Positions 1 through 7,466 of a DNA stretch of 33,654 nt are shown in pieces. Made by a program: the position numbers and the translations under genes. Where the stretch lies: the NCBI GenBank assembly GCA_030426785.1, contig JAUHXY010000013.1:1-33654 (forward strand), read 5' to 3'. Origin of the DNA: a bacterium (GTDB taxonomy: Bacteria; Planctomycetota; UBA1135; GCA-002686595). Numbering within the stretch: the first letter of the stretch is position 1; every line of letters starts with the position of its first letter. The notes below the pieces were generated by a model. The model searched no databases. It was not told the DNA's origin and saw only the letters and a program-made list of their open reading frames with translations.

Positions 1-1
1 G

Positions 2-529
2 CGTCGGATTTCTGGCAGAGACTCGGTGTATGCTGAACAATGCAATCGAATTGTCGGGGAAAACCAGTTCGACGGACATGTTCTTCAGTACTTGATCGGG
101 ATCGTAGATAGTTTGCGTCAAGATGTCGAAAGCGGGTATTTGATCTCTCAGCAGGAGTTGATTCATGCCGACTTGTTCTCTGATTTCATTGAGATGGCGA
201 CCCACCTACTGTCTGAAGGCTACAAGGATGCAGCTGCTGTGATCGCGGGCAGTTCATTGGAAGCTCACCTTCGTCAGCTGTGCAACAAGGCAGGTATCGA
301 TGTGACAAGGGAGGCAACAAGTGGGAAAACAGTGCCGAAAAAGGCTGAGTCGCTAAACGTAGAATTGGCCAAGAGTGGGGTATACGAAAAGTTAGATCAA
401 AAAAATGTGACAGCTTGGTTGGAGATAAGGAACAGCGCTGCGCATGGACATTACGACAAGTACGATGCCGCTCGTGTCGAATTCCTAATTGACAATCTCC
501 GTGACTTCATTGGCCGTTTCCCTGCTTGA
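2..529 (+). CDS. HEPN-like domain protein, 5' end off the window (partial)
   Basis: The reading frame is open to the left edge, so the true start probably lies outside; the first usable internal start is GTG at 26, giving 167 residues. The protein is mostly helical. Near its C-terminus is E-I-R-N-S-A-A-H-G, an R-x4-H motif typical of HEPN and DUF4145-like domains, where this pair forms the RNase active site in catalytic members or a structural remnant in others. An earlier segment (A-A-A-V-I-A-G-S-S-L-E-A-H-L-R) also fits the first helix of such domains. Base composition is clearly lower in GC than the rest of the window, which suggests horizontal acquisition. HEPN proteins often work in toxin-antitoxin or antiphage systems, and a ParDE pair lies 1 kb away, but no partner gene is visible beside it. 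The HEPN assignment rests on motif and helical pattern only. Confidence 0.55.
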   Translation, partial: RRISGRDSVYAEQCNRIVGENQFDGHVLQYLIGIVDSLRQDVESGYLISQQELIHADLFSDFIEMATHLLSEGYKDAAAVIAGSSLEAHLRQLCNKAGIDVTREATSGKTVPKKAESLNVELAKSGVYEKLDQKNVTAWLEIRNSAAHGHYDKYDAARVEFLIDNLRDFIGRFPA

Positions 530-659
530 AGACTAGTTTCAGGCGAGTCTCCCAATCGCTTGTCTCTCTTGACCCATGGCCTGTATTCTTGTCGGTACGT
601 GCCAAGACGGGAGTATGTGCTGGCGTAGGCGCCCGGATACAGTGAGCTGGATAGGGCAA

Positions 660-694
660 CCGATCTCCCACTATTGCGTGGGCCTAAGAATCGG
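660..694. repeat. Two-part inverted repeat (hairpin) in gene-free stretch 530-782
   Basis: CCGAT (660-664) and CCCAC (667-671) pair with GTGGG (678-682) and ATCGG (690-694) around a 6-base loop, with unequal internal gaps of 2 and 7 bases. There is no T tract, so it is not a normal terminator. The surrounding 530-782 interval shows no convincing gene, tRNA or integron attC core site. Function unknown; it may be chance. Confidence 0.25.
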
Positions 695-782
695 GATATC
701 AGTATGCGGAGGTTATGCAACGTCTTTGGACCAATAATTCTAGCTGAGTTAGCTTCCTTTTCCTGGAACACCACCTAAAGCC

Positions 783-1202
783 ATGAACCATGCGTGGCTG
801 CGATACCTCTGGGCGAGTCCCAACACGGTGTTGGGGTTGTTGGCCGCGGCCTTGACGCGCGGGACCGGAGGGACGGTGGAGGTGCACTCGGGGGTGATCG
901 AAGCCTCAGGAGGGTTCGCGGCCTGGTTCCTGCGTTATGGAACGTTGGTGAAAGGCGGCGTGGGAGCGATGACTCTGGGGCATGTGGTGCTCGGCCGGGA
1001 TCGGCGGACGCAAGAAGCTTGTCGCGTGCACGAACGGGTGCACGTCGAGCAATACGGGCGCTGGGGGCCGTTTTTCTTGCCGGCGTACGCGCTGTCCAGC
1101 GCGCTCGCGGTCATGCGAGGACAAAACGCCTACCACGCCAATCGCTTCGAGCGGGTGGCCTTCCGCATCGAAATGGAGTGGCGCGAGTCGTTACGCCGGT
1201 GA
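783..1202 (+). CDS. Small HExxH-like membrane-associated protein of unknown function
   Basis: 139 residues. The centre carries H-E-R-V-H-V-E-Q-Y-G-R-W-G-P, an HExxH-like arrangement (H-E-R-V-H) followed by an aromatic/proline segment (F-F-L-P-A-Y) that looks membrane-associated. I remember this H-E-R-V-H-V-E-Q-Y signature from conserved small hypothetical proteins in diverse bacteria. Whether it binds zinc or cleaves peptides is not known, and the protein is short for a protease. Two hydrophobic stretches flank the motif (about residues 14-24 and 96-108). No clear Shine-Dalgarno sequence precedes the ATG at 783, and no better in-frame start is seen. The last ~28 codons are duplicated about 1.1 kb downstream at 2255-2350, on the far side of the toxin-antitoxin pair. 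GC content is high, unlike the gene to its left. Confidence 0.6.
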   Translation: MNHAWLRYLWASPNTVLGLLAAALTRGTGGTVEVHSGVIEASGGFAAWFLRYGTLVKGGVGAMTLGHVVLGRDRRTQEACRVHERVHVEQYGRWGPFFLPAYALSSALAVMRGQNAYHANRFERVAFRIEMEWRESLRR

Positions 1203-1225
1203 AGGTTTGCGCCGGTCTTCGGTCG
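1121..1225 (+). repeat. Direct repeat copy A: 3' end of the HExxH-like gene
   Basis: This segment (last codons, stop, and about 23 bases beyond) recurs at 2255-2350. By eye 87 of 96 aligned bases match, with one 9-base gap. The repeats bracket the ParD/ParE genes. Confidence 0.85.
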
Positions 1226-1383
1226 AATCGATGGAAGGGTACCGAGGTCGGACGGGGTCGTAACGGCCGTGAGCCGGTGAGTTGGAGCTGGCTCTCACTC
1301 GGCTGAATCGAAGAAATCCGCAAGGTTTGTGGAAACGAATGGCCCTTCAAACGGGTCCTCAGGACCAGACCTCATGGAATCAT

Positions 1384-1450
1384 CCTTTCCATGCTCGATG
1401 GCCGCATCAAGTACCCGCGCTCCCGGTTTGGGGCGGCCATCATGGAATGG
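1384..1450. repeat. Long imperfect inverted repeat in the 1203-1576 gene-free stretch
   Basis: Left arm: CCTTTCCATG (1384-1393), a 4-base bulge, then ATGGCCGC (1398-1405). Right arm: GCGGCCAT (1433-1440) followed directly by CATGGAATGG (1441-1450). This gives 18 pairs with one mismatch around a 27-base loop. A small perfect palindrome (GGTCCT/AGGACC, about 1355-1367) lies just upstream. No T tract follows it. The rest of 1203-1576 has no supportable gene; short open frames exist but none has recognisable features. Confidence 0.6.
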
Positions 1451-1576
1451 AAGATCAGGACCCTCAGACAAGCGAGGAGGTAGACCCTTCTGATCCAATC
1501 CGGTCACCCACATTTTGAACATTTGTTATCTTTGTGCTATCCGGAATGGACGATAGAGCCACCCAGGAGAGCCCCC

Positions 1577-1837
1577 ATGAGCCGAATTTCGATCGACGTC
1601 ACCGATGCAGAGCACCAGAAGCTGAAGGCACTGGCTGCCCTCCAAGGGTTGTCCATCAAGGAATTCGTGCTCTCCAGGACGATCGGGGACGCCAACCTCG
1701 GTCCCGTGCTCCAAGAGCTCGAGCGCCTGCTCGATCACCGCATGGAGCAAGCGCGCACCGAAGGATTCAGCTCGCGCTCCGTCCAGGACATCTTCGAAGC
1801 CGCTCGCCGCGAAGCGGGACCGAGTGCGGATGCCTAA
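1577..1837 (+). CDS. ParD/PaaA2-type antitoxin of a type II toxin-antitoxin pair
   Basis: 86 residues from the ATG at 1577, chosen because AGGAG (1565-1569) sits 7 bases upstream and the product then begins M-S-R-I-S-I-D-V-T, the usual start of this family; an upstream in-frame ATG at 1523 would add an unlikely 18-residue extension. Residues 1-45 fit a ribbon-helix-helix-like region (beta strand R-I-S-I-D-V, then helix D-A-E-H-Q-K-L-K-A-L-A-A, then G-L-S-I-K-E-F-V). The C-terminal part is charged and helical, ending in a segment like S-V-Q-D-I-F-E-A-A-R-R-E, which in this family wraps the toxin. Expected role: neutralise the ParE-like toxin encoded by the overlapping next gene and repress the shared promoter. 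The family name is from remembered sequence pattern. Confidence 0.85.
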   Translation: MSRISIDVTDAEHQKLKALAALQGLSIKEFVLSRTIGDANLGPVLQELERLLDHRMEQARTEGFSSRSVQDIFEAARREAGPSADA

Positions 1838-2150
1838 ATACCGGCTGACCCCCGGCGCAGAGAAGGATCTGGGGGAAATCGCCCGCTACACGCTCCGGAC
1901 TTGGGGGGAAGCGCAGATGCGGCGCTATGAGGCGGCCATCATCGCGTGTTTCGAGGCGCTGGCTGATAGGAGGGCAGACGCACGCTGGCCCCATCCTCAC
2001 CGCCCGGAATTACGCCAGGTTCGCTGTCAACACCACTACGTCTTCGCGATCGACCATCCCCAGGAGCCGGTGACCATCGTCGCGGTGCTGCACGAAACAA
2101 TGGACCTGGTCACGCGCCTTCGCGACCGGCTTGGCAACTCGGAAACCTAG
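1830..2150 (+). CDS. ParE-family toxin of a type II toxin-antitoxin pair
   Basis: 106 residues from the ATG at 1830, which overlaps the antitoxin stop by 8 bases; a GTG at 1824 is an alternative start. The order of elements fits the RelE/ParE fold: Y-R-L-T-P-G-A-E-K-D-L-G-E-I-A-R-Y at the N-terminus, a long helix, then the strand region R-P-E-L-R-Q-V-R-C-Q-H-H-Y-V-F-A-I and the closing V-A-V-L-H-E-T-M-D-L. ParE toxins classically poison DNA gyrase, while RelE relatives cut mRNA on the ribosome; the absence of a clear RelE catalytic set and the ParD-like partner favour ParE. The overlap suggests translational coupling. The module appears complete and intact. Confidence 0.85.
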   Translation: MPKYRLTPGAEKDLGEIARYTLRTWGEAQMRRYEAAIIACFEALADRRADARWPHPHRPELRQVRCQHHYVFAIDHPQEPVTIVAVLHETMDLVTRLRDRLGNSET

Positions 2151-2254
2151 GCTCCCTGGATAAGACCTCCGTGAACTCGACGGGATCGCTGCCTTTCCTC
2201 AGAGGAGCAACTTACTGGAGCACTGGCCGGCTGATGGATCGCCTTCTATCGGAG

Positions 2255-2350
2255 ACAAAACGCCAATCGCTTCGAGCGGGTGGCGTTCCGCATCGAAAGG
2301 GAATGGCGCGAGTCCCTACGCCGGTGAAGGTTCGCGCAAGCCTTCGGTCG
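2255..2350 (+). pseudogene. Direct repeat copy B: fragment of the HExxH-like gene's 3' end
   Basis: About 24 codons identical in frame to the end of the 783-1202 gene (N-R-F-E-R-V-A-F-R-I-E then W-R-E-S-L-R-R and TGA at 2325-2327), lacking three codons (Y-H-A) lost between two ACGCC copies. No start codon or upstream body of the gene is present. The fragment overlaps the end of the minus-strand gene at 2316, so it may mark the ancestral tail-to-tail junction of the two genes before the toxin-antitoxin segment arrived. Confidence 0.75.
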
Positions 2351-3128
2351 CGGCCTCGCCTTCGCCGTTGGCGGGGCGGGTGGCGAAGCGACCCTGGGAG
2401 CGCCAAACGCAAACGAGGTTGCGCAAGAGCACGCCGGCCTCCAGTTCGGCCGAGCCTTCGGGGACCAAGCCGCCGTCGAATAGGCTGGAGTGAGCGCGGT
2501 CCAAGGTGAGGGGCTCGGCGCATTCCGGTTTGGCTTCGAGTTCGATCAAGGTGCCCTTGCCCGCTTCGTCGTAAGCCACGCGGCCGCCGGAGCGGTTGCC
2601 GAGCACCTCCATCATGGCGGCGGGGCTCGCGAACAAGGCTTGCGAGGACCAACGGGCACCGATGTGGCCGGCTAGGTCGAGCTGGCACTCGCCGTCCAGG
2701 CTGTGGCAGGCGATCGAAATGTCGCTGAGGCCTTCGTTGCTTTGGATGCGTGCGCCGTGGGACTTGCCGGGCAGCAAAAGCCCGCCCGCGCGACCCAAGA
2801 CGTGCACGTCCACGTCGCGGCGGATGACGTACAACACGTCGCGGTAGCGCTGGCCGTCCTTCCATTCGGCGGCGATCAGATGGCTGCAAAGCCCAAGCGA
2901 AAGGCCGAGGGGCCCGGGCACCATGCGCGGTCGCAAACCTTGCAATCCCATGGTGTCCACCGCAGCCAACGCGTGGCCTTGCACGAGCTTGGGGCGCAGG
3001 GGCGCGGGGACCAGGCGGCGGGCGACCACCGGGTCGAGTTTCCAAGCGAAGAGGGCCCGCCACTTGCAGCGGCCGCGGAGGGGTGGGGTGTGCATGGGGC
3101 TGGACCCCAGTGTACCGCCGGCGAGCAA
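2316..3128 (-). CDS. DUF2071/acetoacetate-decarboxylase-fold-like protein
   Basis: 270 residues from the ATG at 3128, or 259 from the ATG at 3095 (M-H-T-P-P-L), which I think more likely because the first 11 residues are uninformative. The N-terminal pattern W-R-A-L-F-A-W-K-L-D, then R-R-L-V-P-A-P-L-R-P, then H-A-L-A-A-V-D-T-M-G-L-Q-G-L-R-P-R follows the order of DUF2071 (YqjF-like) proteins, which share a beta-barrel with acetoacetate decarboxylase; a later strand-rich region is consistent. No catalytic lysine can be assigned, and no substrate can be inferred. It stands alone between the rearranged toxin-antitoxin patch and the terminator of the von Willebrand gene. Codon use is high-GC like the rest of the window. 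The family call is tentative. Confidence 0.5.
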   Translation of the reverse strand: MLAGGTLGSSPMHTPPLRGRCKWRALFAWKLDPVVARRLVPAPLRPKLVQGHALAAVDTMGLQGLRPRMVPGPLGLSLGLCSHLIAAEWKDGQRYRDVLYVIRRDVDVHVLGRAGGLLLPGKSHGARIQSNEGLSDISIACHSLDGECQLDLAGHIGARWSSQALFASPAAMMEVLGNRSGGRVAYDEAGKGTLIELEAKPECAEPLTLDRAHSSLFDGGLVPEGSAELEAGVLLRNLVCVWRSQGRFATRPANGEGEAATEGLREPSPA

Positions 3129-3328
3129 GAGGGTTCCGATCGGTTTTGCACCGAGGCACTCCCCGGCTCGCTTTGGTGCTCCCTAGGCCGGAAAACGGGA
3201 TCCGGATCGCTTCGAGATGGTTCGGAGTGGCCGGAGGGCACGACGGACGCCCAAGCTGTGGTCGAAGTCCTTTTCAGCGCCATTCCCCACCCGACCCGCC
3301 TTCCCAACGAATCCAGGTCAGCTCGGAA

Positions 3329-3372
3329 CAAAAAACGGCACGAGCCACCCGCGCAAAACGCGGACGGCTCGT
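3329..3372 (-). terminator. Intrinsic terminator of the sigma/von Willebrand operon
   Basis: ACGAGCC (3340-3346) and CCGCG (3349-3353) pair with CGCGG (3359-3363) and GGCTCGT (3366-3372) around the loop CAAAA, with one 2x2 mismatch. Read on the minus strand, the stem is followed after a few bases by a run of six T (complement of the A run at about 3329-3335). It lies just past the stop of the 3396-6491 gene. Confidence 0.75.
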
Positions 3373-3395
3373 CATAGGCCAATTGCGGTGATCGC

Positions 3396-6300
3396 CTAGC
3401 GGCCCTGCATCGCTTCTTGCAAACACAGCTCCTGGATGCGGCTCTCGAGTTCGGCGTTGAGGCGCGCGATCTCTTCCAGGCGTTCCGAGCTGTGAGGTCC
3501 GTGCAACTCGCGTTGGGTCGCGCACAGGAAGCGGTGCTTCTTGTATTGGTCGACCGTGCGCTCCAGCTCGGTGAGGCGCGTCTTCTGGCCGACGCCCAAG
3601 GCGCCCGCGCGCTGGATCATGTCGCGCAATTCCTGCGTGTCGGCGTCCCCCGCGAAGGCGGGCAGGTCGGCGATGCGCTGGGATTCCTTGACGAGGTGCG
3701 CGAAGTCATCGTTCGCGGCGTGGGTCGACTTGCGCAGCACTTCGGCGAACTGCGCGGCGACGACGGCCCGCTGGAAACCCGGTTGGGCGGCGTCCATGGC
3801 TTGATTCCAAGTCTGGCCGGCGATGGCGTGCTCGGTCTCGAAGACCTGCTCGTCGGAACCGGTGTGCACGGTCTTGTAGCGCAGGCGCACCTTGCCCAGC
3901 TCGAGGGCCGTCAGGGTTTCGCCCTGCGGCATCTCGACGCAATCCAGCTCGAAGAGCGCCGTGACCTGGTGGCCCGAGCCCACTTCGCCGCCGTCCACCG
4001 CATCGTTGCGGAAGTCCTTGTCGGCCACCGCGCGGTTTTCGTAGCCGAGCTGGCGATAGCGCAGCACGTACTGGCCGTCGAATTCCACTTGGATCTTCAG
4101 ATCGCGAGCGATCGGGATGAAGCCGCCGGAGAAGCGGTCCACCATAGCCCGGCGTGCGGCTTGCTCGTCGTCCACGTAGTCGCAGATGCCGTTGCCGCGG
4201 TTCGCGAGGCGTTCCAGCAAGGCGTCGTTGTGGTTGCCCATGCCCACGCCCACCGTCGACAGGTAGATGCCGGCCTTTTGGTGCACGTCCACCTGGGCCA
4301 GGATCGCATCGGCCGTGGTTTGGCCGGTGTTCGCGACACCGTCGGAGATGAGCACCACGCGGCGCAGCTTGCCCGGCTCAGCGGGCACGCGGGCCAGCAG
4401 CTCGTAGCCGAGGCGCATGCCGTCTTCCACGTTGGTGCTGCCTTCGGGCGACAGGCCTTGGATGGCGCTCTCGAGGGTCGCGCGCTGATCCATGGAGGTC
4501 ATGGGCAGCACGAGGCTGGCGGTGTCCGCGAAGGACACGATGCCGACCTGGTCGCGACCGTCGAGCTCGGTGCCGAGCAGGCGCAAGGAGTGCTTGACCA
4601 GCTCCATGCGGTTGCCTTGGTCCATGGAACCCGAGGTGTCGACCACGAAGACTAGGGACATGGGCGGACGGTTTTCCTTGGCGATTTCCTTGCCGCGCAC
4701 GCCGACCCGCAGCATGTAGCGGTTCGGGCTGCCGCCGAAGGGGCTCACGCTGGCTTCGGTTTGCACCGCGAAGACGTCTTCGGTGGGCGCGGGGATGTCG
4801 CCCGCGAAGTAGTTCACGAATTCCTCGGTGCGAATCTGGGCTTTGGTGGGCACCAAGTTTTCGACCAGGTAGCGGCGCGCCAGGGTGTAGCTCGCGGTGT
4901 CCACGTCGGCGGCGAAGGTCGCCAGCTTGTCGGTGGAGGTGTACACGAACGGGTTGTCGCCCCAGTAGCGGAAGTACATGTCGCGCGGCCGTTCTTGGGG
5001 TTTGGGCACGCAGGACACGATGATTTGGTCGCAGCGGGACTTGGCGCGTGCTTCCATGCTGGCGCGCAGGCGGCGCTCGAGCTGCTCGGGCGTTTCTTCC
5101 TGCGCCCGGCGACCGAAGCGGCCGGCTTCGTCTTTGGCGTCTTGGTCGAAGCGACGTGCGCGATCTCGCTTGGCTTCCCCTTGCAACTCCTCCGCTTGGT
5201 CGCCGAGTCGCTCGTCCTCGCCATCTTCGTAGAAGTACTCCAGGGACCTGACTTCCTCGTCGCTGGCGACTTCGGCAGGAGCCGGTTGTTTCGCCGGGGG
5301 CGCCGTGCGGGTGTTCGGCGTGGAAGGCAAACCCAGGTTGGATTTGTTGCCGGGAGCACTGGAGGCCGGCGGAGCCGGGCTAGCGGGCCCGGGCGTGGCC
5401 GGACCACCGCCCGTGCCGGGAGCTGCGGCGCCTGGAGCAACCGCGCCCGGAGCGTACGCGGTTTCGGTCTGCGGCACGCTGACGTGCAGGACCTTGCCTT
5501 GAGGCGTTCCGGCCGTCGTGGCGTCGGGCGAACCGGTTCCGCGGCTCAGGAGCCACGCTTCTCCCCCTTCCATGTCCTCGATCTCGTCCATCGAAATCAT
5601 CAAAGGATCTTCCACGAAGCCTTGCTTCGACTTCGGCATGTCTCGGGCGATAGCGCTAAGTCTCTGTTTCGTCTGCTCCATCGGCACGGCACCGGTCGCA
5701 CTGTCGGAGTCGTACAGGACTTCGCGCTGGACGATGATTTCGCCGGGTTGCCTGATGTTATAGATCGACCGAGTTTCTCCTCCGCCCGGAGGCACGGTGT
5801 CCGAAGGGCCCTTGTAGGTCCCTTTCGTCTGCGCGCTCGCAGATTTCTCCGCGAAGCGGCTCTCGGTCGGTACCGACTCTTCTTCGGGAGCCTCGGAAAG
5901 GCTCAAGCCAGCCATCCTTTTGCGCTCGTTCGCTTTGGACAAGCCCTCGTTGATCCCATCGAAAGCGGCTTTCATCTCGGAGTTTGCAGCATCCGCCATC
6001 GGCTCGTAGCTCGCCGAGTGCTCGACCTCGCCGCCCGGAAGACCATCGCGGTCTTCGATCGCTTTCCAAGCCAACACGCCCCCGAACGTCACCGCCAAAC
6101 CGGCGGCGATGGGAGCGAAGAGGCGCATGGGCGAAGCCATCGGCTTGGCCGCCGGGAAGGAATGCACGGTCCCGCCACCGCTCGCCTCGGATAGGTCGCT
6201 CGTGCCGGACACGCCGACTTGCGCGGCAGCTGCGAGCGTTTGCATCGATGCGGCGGACAGGGCGTTCGAGCCGTCGTCGGTTTTGGCCTTCAACGTCGTT

Positions 6301-6491
6301 TCGACCAGCCCGATGGTGTTTTTGAGGCGGTCGTGTTCGGTGCGCCAGGTTTCGGACTCGGCCAGCCGCGCTTCCACGTGGGAGCGATCGCCGGGCTCGA
6401 GTTCGTCGAACAGGTAGGCGCAGAGCTGCTCTTGCATGTCCTGGTCGGGACGGTGGGCAGCGTTTTGGTTTTGGGGGGTGTTGTCGTTCAT
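3396..6491 (-). CDS. Anti-sigma-like, membrane-anchored YfbK-type von Willebrand factor A protein
   Basis: 1031 residues. Residues ~20-65 resemble the N-terminal helices of anti-sigma factors (L-C-A-Y-L-F-D-E-L-E-P-G-D) but lack the Cys/His zinc ligands. A membrane segment follows at ~121-145. Residues ~345-405 are Ala/Pro/Gly-rich and ~410-485 highly charged, an extended envelope linker. From ~505 the order matches E. coli YfbK: the N-terminal YfbK domain (F-A-A-D-V-D-T-A-S-Y), a von Willebrand A domain at ~612-790 with the metal-binding MIDAS D-T-S-G-S-M (618-623), a Thr in G-S-T-N-V-E-D-G-M and Asp in L-I-S-D-G-V-A-N-T-G, then the DUF3520-like C-terminus. It lies 45 bases after an ECF sigma gene in the same direction and before a terminator. 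I infer a two-gene operon in which the N-terminus may hold the sigma factor while the C-terminal part senses something outside the membrane; substrate unknown. Confidence 0.85.
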   Translation of the reverse strand: MNDNTPQNQNAAHRPDQDMQEQLCAYLFDELEPGDRSHVEARLAESETWRTEHDRLKNTIGLVETTLKAKTDDGSNALSAASMQTLAAAAQVGVSGTSDLSEASGGGTVHSFPAAKPMASPMRLFAPIAAGLAVTFGGVLAWKAIEDRDGLPGGEVEHSASYEPMADAANSEMKAAFDGINEGLSKANERKRMAGLSLSEAPEEESVPTESRFAEKSASAQTKGTYKGPSDTVPPGGGETRSIYNIRQPGEIIVQREVLYDSDSATGAVPMEQTKQRLSAIARDMPKSKQGFVEDPLMISMDEIEDMEGGEAWLLSRGTGSPDATTAGTPQGKVLHVSVPQTETAYAPGAVAPGAAAPGTGGGPATPGPASPAPPASSAPGNKSNLGLPSTPNTRTAPPAKQPAPAEVASDEEVRSLEYFYEDGEDERLGDQAEELQGEAKRDRARRFDQDAKDEAGRFGRRAQEETPEQLERRLRASMEARAKSRCDQIIVSCVPKPQERPRDMYFRYWGDNPFVYTSTDKLATFAADVDTASYTLARRYLVENLVPTKAQIRTEEFVNYFAGDIPAPTEDVFAVQTEASVSPFGGSPNRYMLRVGVRGKEIAKENRPPMSLVFVVDTSGSMDQGNRMELVKHSLRLLGTELDGRDQVGIVSFADTASLVLPMTSMDQRATLESAIQGLSPEGSTNVEDGMRLGYELLARVPAEPGKLRRVVLISDGVANTGQTTADAILAQVDVHQKAGIYLSTVGVGMGNHNDALLERLANRGNGICDYVDDEQAARRAMVDRFSGGFIPIARDLKIQVEFDGQYVLRYRQLGYENRAVADKDFRNDAVDGGEVGSGHQVTALFELDCVEMPQGETLTALELGKVRLRYKTVHTGSDEQVFETEHAIAGQTWNQAMDAAQPGFQRAVVAAQFAEVLRKSTHAANDDFAHLVKESQRIADLPAFAGDADTQELRDMIQRAGALGVGQKTRLTELERTVDQYKKHRFLCATQRELHGPHSSERLEEIARLNAELESRIQELCLQEAMQGR

Positions 6492-6536
6492 AGCTTGGTG
6501 GGAACTTGTTGAGGCGAGCGTTTCGGGCGCGACGCG

Positions 6537-7178
6537 CTAGGCCAAGTTCAGGCCGTCGGTGTTCGGTTTGGCGGAAGCGGCTTCGGTCTCGACGAGCGAG
6601 CCCAGTTCGCGACTGAGGGTCGACAGGCCCCGGCTGATCAACCAGCCGATCGTGCCGAGCTTCTTGCCGGTGATGTCCGCGATCTCGCGGTAGCTCTTTT
6701 CGCCCAGCAGGCGCAGGACGAGCACTTCTCGCTGTTCGGGGGGCAGTTGGTCGAGTCCTCGCTCGACCGCTTCCCGGGTGTCTTGGGCTTCCACGGCGGA
6801 AAGGCCCCCGCCGGTGGCTTCGGTGGCGGCGACGGTGTGCTCACGGTCGCGGCGTTTGGCTTCAGATCTCATCATGTCCACGCACAGGTTTCGGGTGACG
6901 CGGTGCAGCCAAGCGGAGAGGTGCGCCGCCTCCTGGTTCGGATCGCGCGCCACCTCGGAGCCCTCGTTCTTGGAATAGAGGTCGTCGAGATTGGGCGGTT
7001 TCTTGGCCAGGCGAAGGAAGGCTTCCTGAACGACGTCTTCATGACCGCCCCGACTCCCGAGCATGCCGCGCGCGAACGCGAGCAGCGGGGCTTGGTAGTG
7101 CTGCACCAGCGGGGTGAACGCGAGGGGGTCGCCTTCGGTGTACTGCCGCAGCAAGGCGGGGATGGAGGTGTCGCTCAT
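6537..7178 (-). CDS. ECF-type RNA polymerase sigma factor
   Basis: 213 residues from the ATG at 7178, preceded on the minus strand by an AGAAGG ribosome site; a longer open frame upstream runs through low-complexity Gly/Pro sequence and is rejected. Region 2 shows H-E-D-V-V-Q-E-A-F-L-R-L (core binding) and L-S-A-W-L-H-R-V-T-R-N-L-C-V-D (-10 recognition). Region 4 shows L-P-P-E-Q-R-E-V-L-V-L-R-L-L and S-Y-R-E-I-A-D-I-T-G-K, a helix-turn-helix for the -35 element. An acidic, serine-containing insert lies between regions 2.1 and 2.2 (around P-N-L-D-D-L-Y-S-K-N-E-G-S-E). The next gene (45 bases on) begins with an anti-sigma-like domain, so the pair is probably a signalling unit. The genes it controls cannot be named from the sequence. 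Confidence 0.9.
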   Translation of the reverse strand: MSDTSIPALLRQYTEGDPLAFTPLVQHYQAPLLAFARGMLGSRGGHEDVVQEAFLRLAKKPPNLDDLYSKNEGSEVARDPNQEAAHLSAWLHRVTRNLCVDMMRSEAKRRDREHTVAATEATGGGLSAVEAQDTREAVERGLDQLPPEQREVLVLRLLGEKSYREIADITGKKLGTIGWLISRGLSTLSRELGSLVETEAASAKPNTDGLNLA

Positions 7179-7227
7179 GGGCCTTCTGAGGGGTGAAACG
7201 GAGGCGGGGGCGGGGGGCTTGGTGATT

Positions 7228-7256
7228 CTTACAGTTTTCATCCTGAGACGGTGCAA
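7228..7256 (-). promoter_or_regulatory. Possible sigma-70-type promoter for the ECF sigma gene
   Basis: On the minus strand TTGCAC (complement of 7251-7256) and TGTAAG (complement of 7228-7233) are separated by 17 bases, about 50 bases before the sigma start. Match to consensus is 3/6 and 4/6, so this is weak. Confidence 0.3.
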
Positions 7257-7356
7257 CCCGAGGCCGGAGCGGGCGGTCGTTTGGGCCGGGCCCCCTAGTG
7301 GTGGGTGGGGGTTTGGGATGGCCCATCCAGCGCCGAGCCAAACCTGCCGATGGGTC

Positions 7357-7466
7357 AAGGGGGCCCCCGCCCCATCCCCAAGCCCGGCCCCACCCGCTAA
7401 GCTCCCCGCACCCCACCCTGCGGCCCCATCCCCGCGCCCATCCCCCATAGGCCCCCCGAACCCGCC
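7357..7466 (-). other. G-run-rich tract (minus strand) upstream of the ureohydrolase gene
   Basis: The plus strand is nearly all C with repeated runs of 3-6 C; the minus strand therefore has many G runs separated by short loops, fitting potential G-quadruplexes, or an i-motif on the other strand. It lies between divergent genes, directly before the GTG start at 7468. The adjoining 7257-7335 stretch has the opposite, G-rich bias on the plus strand. The whole 7179-7467 gap holds no gene I can support. Confidence 0.55.

Noticed and set aside
640-780. Integron attC site or tRNA in the 530-782 gap
   Set aside because: No GTTRRRY/RYYYAAC core pair and no cloverleaf could be fitted; only a modest hairpin remains.
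1282-1522. Possible small genes on either strand between the HExxH-like gene and parD
   Set aside because: Translations show no recognisable features and the region is dominated by inverted repeats.
3417-6194. Long plus-strand open frames (412 and 477 codons) opposite the von Willebrand gene
   Set aside because: High-GC codon bias leaves few stops on the opposite strand. The translations are low-complexity His/Arg/Gly/Val sequence with no motif, and the minus-strand protein has clear domains.
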